A stretch of DNA of 64,000 nucleotides from JADJYF01 sp050186725. Its GTDB lineage: Bacteria > Pseudomonadota > Gammaproteobacteria > Ga0077536. The stretch lies in contig JBFWYG010000005.1 in NCBI GenBank assembly GCA_050186725.1, forward strand, positions 1-64,000. Direction: 5' to 3'. The translations under genes were made by a program, and so were the position numbers. Positions 59,020 through 64,000 of the stretch are shown one piece after another. How positions within the stretch are numbered: the stretch's first letter is position 1; every line of letters starts with the position of its first letter. The notes under the pieces are model-generated. The model was not told the DNA's origin. It ran no database searches and saw only the letters and a list, made by a program, of their open reading frames with translations.

Positions 59020-59679
59020 GTGACCTGCGATGAACAGGCGCTGCGCGAGGCGCTGTGCGAGGCCAGCCGCGTGCTCGAGGCGCGTGGGCTCAACAGCGGC
59101 ACGGCGGGCAACCTGAGCGTGCGATACGGCGACGGCTTCCTGGTCACGCCGAGCGGCGTCAAGCCGGCGCGGCTGACTGAAGCCGCGATCGTGGCGATGG
59201 GCGCCGACGGTCATCCGCGCGACGCCGGCCAGCACCCGTCCAGCGAGTGGCGTTTCCATCGTGACATCTACACGAGGCGCGCCGACGCCGAGGCGGTGGT
59301 ACATGTGCACTCGCCCTACGCCACCGCGCTCGCCTGCCAGCGGCGCGACATTCCAGCGTTTCACTACATGGTAGCCAAGGCCGGCGGCGGCTCGATCCGC
59401 TGCTCGGGCTACGCGACCTTCGGCACCCAGGCGCTGTCCGACGCGGCACTCGTCGCGCTCGAGGGCCGGCGCGCCTGCCTGCTGGCCAACCATGGCATGA
59501 TCGCGCTCGGCGGTTCGCTCGAGCGGGCGCTCGATCTGACCGTCGAAGTGGAAGAGCTGGCGCGCCAGTACGCGCTCGCGCTCATGAGCGGCACGCCGGT
59601 GCTGCTCTCACCGGCGGAACTCGACGACGCCCTGGAACGATTCAAGACCTATGGAGCCGGCGATGGCCAAGACCCCTAA
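59020..59679 (+). CDS. class II aldolase/adducin family protein
   Basis: This 219-residue zinc aldolase is of the FucA/AraD type: TAGNLSVRYGDGFLVTPSG, metal-binding HVHSPYAT and LLANHG with the third His. Such enzymes cleave sugar-1-phosphates or related keto acids; the substrate is not clear. It starts GTG 13 bases after ilvA and overlaps the VOC gene by 17 bases. Confidence 0.88.
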   Translation: MTCDEQALREALCEASRVLEARGLNSGTAGNLSVRYGDGFLVTPSGVKPARLTEAAIVAMGADGHPRDAGQHPSSEWRFHRDIYTRRADAEAVVHVHSPYATALACQRRDIPAFHYMVAKAGGGSIRCSGYATFGTQALSDAALVALEGRRACLLANHGMIALGGSLERALDLTVEVEELARQYALALMSGTPVLLSPAELDDALERFKTYGAGDGQDP

Positions 59680-60127
59680 AGTGCCTCCCGCGGCGGTCGA
59701 GGAATTCCGCCAGCGCCCACTGTTCCACCTCGCCTTTCGCGTCACGGATCTCGAAGCGACGCGGAACTTCTACGTCGACGTGCTCGGCTGCCGCGTGGGC
59801 CGCACCAGCGACACCTGGATCGACTTCGATTTCTTCGGCTACCAGATCACCGCGCACAAGATTGGCGATGACGCCACGCTGCCCACCAATCCGGTCGACG
59901 GCCACGACATCCCGATTCCGCACTTCGGTCTCATCATGGGCTGGGAAGACTGGCATCGCGCGGTCGATCACATGAGCTACATCGGCGTGAAGTTTCGCGT
60001 GCCGCCGCACATCCGCTTCCAGGACAAGCCCGGCGAACAGGCGACCTTCTTCCTCGAAGACCCGTCGGGCAACTGCCTGGAGTTCAAGGCCTTCAAGCGG
60101 CCGGAGGATGTCTTCGCAACCGTGTAG
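59663..60127 (+). CDS. VOC (glyoxalase/dioxygenase) family protein
   Basis: This 154-residue protein has two beta-alpha-beta-beta-beta units. Likely metal ligands are His in LFHLAFRVTDLEATRNFYVDVLG, His in IPIPHFGLIM and Glu in GNCLEFKAF. VOC members act as glyoxalases, dioxygenases or isomerases. I start at 59663 (GGAG upstream); an ATG at 59651 is also possible. It is likely co-transcribed with the aldolase. Confidence 0.85.
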   Translation: MAKTPKVPPAAVEEFRQRPLFHLAFRVTDLEATRNFYVDVLGCRVGRTSDTWIDFDFFGYQITAHKIGDDATLPTNPVDGHDIPIPHFGLIMGWEDWHRAVDHMSYIGVKFRVPPHIRFQDKPGEQATFFLEDPSGNCLEFKAFKRPEDVFATV

Positions 60128-60181
60128 GTCGGAATTAAGTCCGACATTCGATTCGGAGTGGCGACGAGCGCTCTGGAATGA

Positions 60182-60401
60182 AATGGCGGGTTGAAACCCG
60201 CCCTACAGGGCGGCTCCGTGTAGGGCCGATTTCAATCGGCCATCCATCCCAGAGCGTTGCCTGAGAGTGGCGCAATGAATGGCGGGTTGAAACCCGCCCT
60301 ACAGGGCGGCTCCGTGTAGGGCCGATTTCAATCGGCCATCCATCCCAGAGCGTTGCCTGAGGGTGGCGCAATGAATGTCGGGCTGAAGCCCGACCTACAG
60401 G
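60182..60401. repeat. 96-bp palindromic tandem repeat (two full copies, one partial)
   Basis: Unit 1 (60182-60277) and unit 2 (60278-60373) differ at one base. A third, diverged partial copy starts at 60374 and runs to about 60401. Each unit holds two hairpins: GGCGGGTT/AACCCGCC-type and GGCCGATT/AATCGGCC, joined by a CCTACAGGGCGGCTCCGTGTAGG linker that can itself pair. A related GTCGGA/TCCGAC palindrome precedes it at about 60129-60144. The array fills the gap between convergent VOC and trpC genes and includes the trpC stop codon. It looks like a REP/BIME-type intergenic element. Confidence 0.88.
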
Positions 60402-61183
60402 AACAGTTCCTTCAGCTTCGCCCCCGGGTCCTCCGCGCGCATGAAGGCTTCACCCACCAGGAAGGCATTGACCGCGTGACCGCGCATGCGCGCGACGTCT
60501 TCGCGGGTGTGAATGCCGGATTCGGTCACCACGAGACGATCGGCGGGCACGTCCTTCAACAGCCCGAGCGTGGTGTCGAGATCGGTGACGAAGCGCTTCA
60601 GGTCCCGGTTGTTGATGCCGATCATCGGTGTGCGCAGGCGGATGGCGCGCTCGAGTTCGGTGCGATCGTGCACTTCGGTCAGCACGTCGAGCCCCAGGCT
60701 CTGCGCCGTGCGGGCGAGTTCGGTCATGAGCACATCGTCCAGGCAGGCGGCGATCAGGAGGATGCAGTCCGCGCCGAGCGCGCGCGCCTCCACGACCTGG
60801 TAGGGGTCGACCATGAAATCCTTGCGGATCACCGGCAGCCGGCATGCATCGCGCGCGGCGACCAGGTGCGCATCACCGCCCTGGAAGTAGCGCTCGTCGG
60901 TCAGCACCGAGAGGCAGGCCGCGCCGCCACGCTCGTAGCTCGCCGCGATGCTCGCAGGATCATAGTGCTCGCGGATGACGCCCTTGCTCGGCGAGGCCTT
61001 CTTGCATTCGGCGATCACGCCCGGCAGGCCGGCGGTGATCTTGTCCATCAGCGCGCGGTAGAAGCCGCGCGGCGCGCTCGCGGCCTTGGCCGCCTGCTCG
61101 AGTTCGGCCAGCGGGCGCGCGGCCTTGCGCGCCGCCACCTCGGTTCTCTTGTGCGCCACGATTTCGCTCAGGATGTCGGCCAC
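60395..61183 (-). CDS. trpC: indole-3-glycerol phosphate synthase
   Basis: TrpC closes the indole ring in tryptophan synthesis. The 262-residue single-domain barrel has the IAECKKASPSKGVI catalytic lysines, LTDERYFQGG, VIRKDFMVDPYQ and TESGI. It is not fused to TrpF. The last codons and the TAG stop lie inside the third partial copy of the palindromic repeat. Confidence 0.96.
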   Translation of the reverse strand: MADILSEIVAHKRTEVAARKAARPLAELEQAAKAASAPRGFYRALMDKITAGLPGVIAECKKASPSKGVIREHYDPASIAASYERGGAACLSVLTDERYFQGGDAHLVAARDACRLPVIRKDFMVDPYQVVEARALGADCILLIAACLDDVLMTELARTAQSLGLDVLTEVHDRTELERAIRLRTPMIGINNRDLKRFVTDLDTTLGLLKDVPADRLVVTESGIHTREDVARMRGHAVNAFLVGEAFMRAEDPGAKLKELFL

Positions 61184-61196
61184 GTCGCTAGTCCGC

Positions 61197-61682
61197 TCAG
61201 TGCTTCTTGAAGGATTGGGTATGCGCGATGAAGCGCGCGAAGCACGCGCGCGCCGCGCCGCTCGCGATGACCTCGCGCGCGCGATCGATGCCGGCCGCGA
61301 GGCTGGAGGCCAGACCGGCGATGTAGATGGCCGCGCCCGCGTTCAGCGTCACGATGTCGCGCGCTGGGCCGGGCTGGTCGTCGAACACCGCGCGGATGTG
61401 CGCGAGGCTCGCCTTGGCATCGCGCGCGGCGAGACTTTCCAGCGCCTGGAAGGGAATACCGAACTCGCGCGGGTCGATGAGGTAGGTGGTGACCGCGCCG
61501 TCGCGCAGTTCCGCCGCATGGGTGACGCTCGCGATGCTGATCTCGTCCATGCCGTCCTCCGCGCACACCACCAGCGCGCGGGCCACGCCCAGGCGCTGCA
61601 GCACTTCGGCCGCGCGGCTGACCCAGGAGCGATCGTAGACGCCCATCAGCTGCACCGAGGCATTGGCCGGATTGGTCAGGGG
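61197..61682 (-). CDS. trpD: anthranilate phosphoribosyltransferase, C-terminal part
   Basis: TrpD transfers phosphoribose to anthranilate. About 162 residues are present: LTNPANASVQLMGVYDR, GMDEISIAS and the C-terminal helices through SGAARACFARF. The N-terminal half, with the PRPP motif, is lost in the assembly gap that begins at 61683, not through mutation. It lies 13 bases upstream of trpC. Confidence 0.93.
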   Translation of the reverse strand, partial: PLTNPANASVQLMGVYDRSWVSRAAEVLQRLGVARALVVCAEDGMDEISIASVTHAAELRDGAVTTYLIDPREFGIPFQALESLAARDAKASLAHIRAVFDDQPGPARDIVTLNAGAAIYIAGLASSLAAGIDRAREVIASGAARACFARFIAHTQSFKKH

Positions 61683-61782
61683 NNNNNNNNNNNNNNNNNN
61701 NNNNNNNNNNNNNNNNNNNNNNNNNNNNNNNNNNNNNNNNNNNNNNNNNNNNNNNNNNNNNNNNNNNNNNNNNNNNNNNNNN
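61683..61782. other. assembly gap (100 Ns)
   Basis: This is a run of exactly 100 Ns, the usual placeholder for a gap of unknown size. It separates the 3' end of trpG from the middle of trpD. Since a normal TrpD is about 340 residues, the true gap should be around 550 bases. Confidence 0.99.
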
Positions 61783-62368
<586 letters not shown>

Positions 62369-62575
62369 GGCGGCGAGGTCCCGGGCCCAGGACGGCTGGG
62401 CAGACGCAAGAGCCGGCCATTGTCGCTCAATCCAGGGCGGGGGCGAAGCCTGGGAGCGGGCGAACCGACTGCGTGCCGGCAGCGCCGGAGATCCTGGCGA
62501 GCGCCAGGTCGAAGGCCCGCGGCGAAGTCGCTCACGGCAGGTGACGGCGCCCGAGGGTTGCACGGCGCCGTGAAG

Positions 62576-62610
62576 CGAGCCGGGGCGGCGGTTCGCGCCG
62601 CGCCGGCTCG
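62576..62610 (-). terminator. hairpin after the monooxygenase gene
   Basis: CGAGCCGG and CCGGCTCG, with an inner GCGGC/GCCGC pairing, form a long GC-rich stem 12 bases beyond the monooxygenase stop on the minus strand. There is no T-tract. It lies in the 253-base gap before trpG, which shows no other clear feature and no trp leader peptide that I can support. Confidence 0.4.
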
Positions 62611-62621
62611 TTGTCCGCGAC

Positions 62622-64000
62622 TCAGGCCGCGGCCGCGCTCCGCTCGGGCTCGGTGATGAAGCCCTCGTAGCCACTCGCCGCCGCCTTCTGGATGCGCTCG
62701 TAGTACATCGGGCCGCCGAGATGCACGGCGAACTGGCGGTGCTTGCCCGGGATGTTCGCGCCCACGTACCAGGACTCGGTCTCAGGGTAGAGCGACATGT
62801 TGGCGACCTCCGCCACTTCCTTGCTCCAGGCCAGGTCCACGCCCGGTGCCGGCTCGATGGCGCCGATGCCGTGCTTGCGCATGTGCAGGATGCACTCGCG
62901 GATCCAGTCGGTCTGGCGCTCCGCGCCGAGCGGCATGTTGTACAGCACGCAGGGCGACTCGGGGCCATGGATCATGAAGAGGTTCGGCATGCTCGGGATG
63001 GTCAAGCCGAGCCAGGAATTGAAACGGTCCTTCCAGCGCTCGGCCAGCGACACGCCGCCACGGCCGCGCGGGTTGATCTTCTGCAGCGCGCCGGTGATCG
63101 CGTCGAAGCCGGTGGCGAAGATCAGCATGTCGAGCGGATGCTCGCCGCTCTCGGTGCGCACGCCGGTGGGCGTGATCTCGACGATGGGGTCTTCGCGCAG
63201 ATCGACCAGGCTGACGTTGTCACGATTGAAGGCGTCGTAGTAGCCCTCGTCCATGACCTGGCGCTTGGTGGCGATGAGATAGCTCGGCATGAGCTTACGC
63301 GCGACTTCGGGGTCCTTGACGATCTCGCGAATCTTGCCGCGCACGAACTCGGCCAGCCACTCGTTCGACTGCTTGTCGGTCAGGATGTCGCAGTAGGTGG
63401 AGACCAGGATGGGACCCAGGCCGCCCTTCTGCCAGGCGGCTTCGTAGGTCGCGCGGCGCTGCTCGGGCGTGTGTTCACAGGCGCGGATGGTGCTCGGCTC
63501 TTCCGGCGCGCCGATCGGCGTGCGCAGCATGACCTCGCGGAACTTGCCCCAGTTGGCGCGCGCCTCGGCGACCAGCTGCTTGTCGGTCGGCGTGTTGCCG
63601 GCCGGGACGGAGTATTGCGGTGTGCGCTGGAACACCGTCAGGTGCTTGGCCTCGCGCGCCACCACCGGGGTGGACTGGATGCCCGACGAGCCGGTGCCGA
63701 TGATGCCGACCCGCTTGCCGGCGAAAGACACCTGCTTGTCCGCCGGCCAGCGACCGGTGTGGTAGACCTCGCCCTTGAACGAATCACGGCCGGGGATGTT
63801 CGGCACATGCGCGGCCGACAGCGCGCCCACCGCGCACACCAGGAACTGCGCGCGGGCGCGCTCGCCGGTGCTGAGTTCGACGTCCCAGCGCTGCGCGGCC
63901 TCGTCGTAGGTGGCGCCGGTCACGCGCGTGCCGAGCTGGATGTCACGACGCAGATCGAGACGGTCGGCGACGAAGTTGAGATAGCGCAGCACGGTCGGCT
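62622..64000 (-). CDS. Baeyer-Villiger flavin monooxygenase, N-terminus outside window
   Basis: At least 459 C-terminal residues of an FAD/NADPH monooxygenase are present. The Baeyer-Villiger fingerprint FKGEVYHTGRWP is followed by the NADPH Rossmann motif GKRVGIIGTGSSGIQ and the ATGFD motif. These enzymes insert oxygen next to ketones, as in cyclohexanone, steroid or aryl-ketone breakdown. The frame stays open to the window edge, and the FAD-binding N-terminus (GxGxxG) must lie beyond 64000. It precedes trpG on the same strand by about 250 bases but is unlikely to share its function. Confidence 0.93.
   Translation of the reverse strand, partial: PTVLRYLNFVADRLDLRRDIQLGTRVTGATYDEAAQRWDVELSTGERARAQFLVCAVGALSAAHVPNIPGRDSFKGEVYHTGRWPADKQVSFAGKRVGIIGTGSSGIQSTPVVAREAKHLTVFQRTPQYSVPAGNTPTDKQLVAEARANWGKFREVMLRTPIGAPEEPSTIRACEHTPEQRRATYEAAWQKGGLGPILVSTYCDILTDKQSNEWLAEFVRGKIREIVKDPEVARKLMPSYLIATKRQVMDEGYYDAFNRDNVSLVDLREDPIVEITPTGVRTESGEHPLDMLIFATGFDAITGALQKINPRGRGGVSLAERWKDRFNSWLGLTIPSMPNLFMIHGPESPCVLYNMPLGAERQTDWIRECILHMRKHGIGAIEPAPGVDLAWSKEVAEVANMSLYPETESWYVGANIPGKHRQFAVHLGGPMYYERIQKAAASGYEGFITEPERSAAAA

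Noticed and set aside
60182..60401. CRISPR-like array
   Set aside because: The repeats are 96 bases, directly adjacent, with no unique spacers and no cas genes nearby.
61197..61682. trpD as a pseudogene
   Set aside because: The frame is intact up to the Ns; the missing part is due to the assembly gap.

Overview
The window is chromosomal DNA from a GC-rich gammaproteobacterium. The evidence is gene order. The run FmdB–aspS–(nadA)–yebC–ruvCAB–ybgC–tolQRAB–pal–cpoB–queE–queC, the run lptC–lptA–lptB–rpoN–hpf–rapZ–ptsH, the run hisA–hisF–hisI–hisE–tatABC, and a trpG–trpD–trpC block are arranged much as in Pseudomonas and related orders. The AspRS carries the residues of a non-discriminating enzyme. 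PEP-CTERM/exosortase-A genes, a cytochrome P450, a Baeyer-Villiger monooxygenase and several accessory hydrolases suggest an environmental lineage. I cannot name the genus. A run of 100 Ns at 61683-61782 shows that this is a scaffolded draft or metagenome assembly.

Layout. 0.1-5 kb: purK-purE, a Tas-type aldo/keto reductase, a small secreted ORF, an NTF2-like protein and a serine hydrolase. 5-14.4 kb: an accessory region with a PEP-CTERM surface protein, the TPR protein PrsT, a cytochrome P450, a membrane-anchored beta-helix protein, an exosortase-A-associated GT4 glycosyltransferase and a GT2 glycosyltransferase. 14.7-19.9 kb: a signalling operon of PAS histidine kinase, CheY-like regulator and a REC-GAF-GAF-GAF-GGDEF-EAL protein whose GGDEF motif is degenerate. 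19.9-23.7 kb: a D-aminoacylase-type amidohydrolase, a small hypothetical gene, an MHYT-PAS membrane sensor and tRNA-Lys(UUU). 23.9-37.4 kb: the aspS–ruv–tol–pal–que housekeeping block. 37.4-47.4 kb: an MltF-like transglycosylase with two solute-binding domains, a MurU-like nucleotidyltransferase, then lptCAB–rpoN–hpf–rapZ–ptsH–ptsI. 47.6-52.6 kb: an OmpA-like protein, homoserine kinase, a DUF2782 protein and polA. 52.7-60.1 kb: hisAFIE–tatABC, a DUF2905 protein, rpiA, ilvA, a class II aldolase and a VOC protein. 60.1-64 kb: a 96-bp palindromic tandem repeat, trpC, truncated trpD, the assembly gap, trpG and a Baeyer-Villiger monooxygenase running off the window end.

How the genes work together. 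Most of the window supports core tasks: envelope constriction and outer-membrane integrity (Tol-Pal-CpoB), LPS transport (LptABC), Holliday junction processing (RuvABC), queuosine synthesis (QueE, QueC), Tat export, and His, Trp, Ile, Thr, purine and NAD synthesis. The least ordinary part is 5-20 kb. There, parts of the exosortase-A surface-protein/exopolysaccharide system sit beside a phosphorelay that probably ends in c-di-GMP degradation. The exosortase itself is not in the window. A functional link between the two is inference from proximity.

No wholly new system is demonstrated by the sequence. The items most worth checking are the exosortase-A fragment with its embedded P450, the REC-GAF3-GGDEF*-EAL operon, the two-domain MltF-like enzyme, the HPr/EI pair lacking its usual EIIA and HPr kinase neighbours, and the 96-bp repeat that supplies the trpC stop codon.
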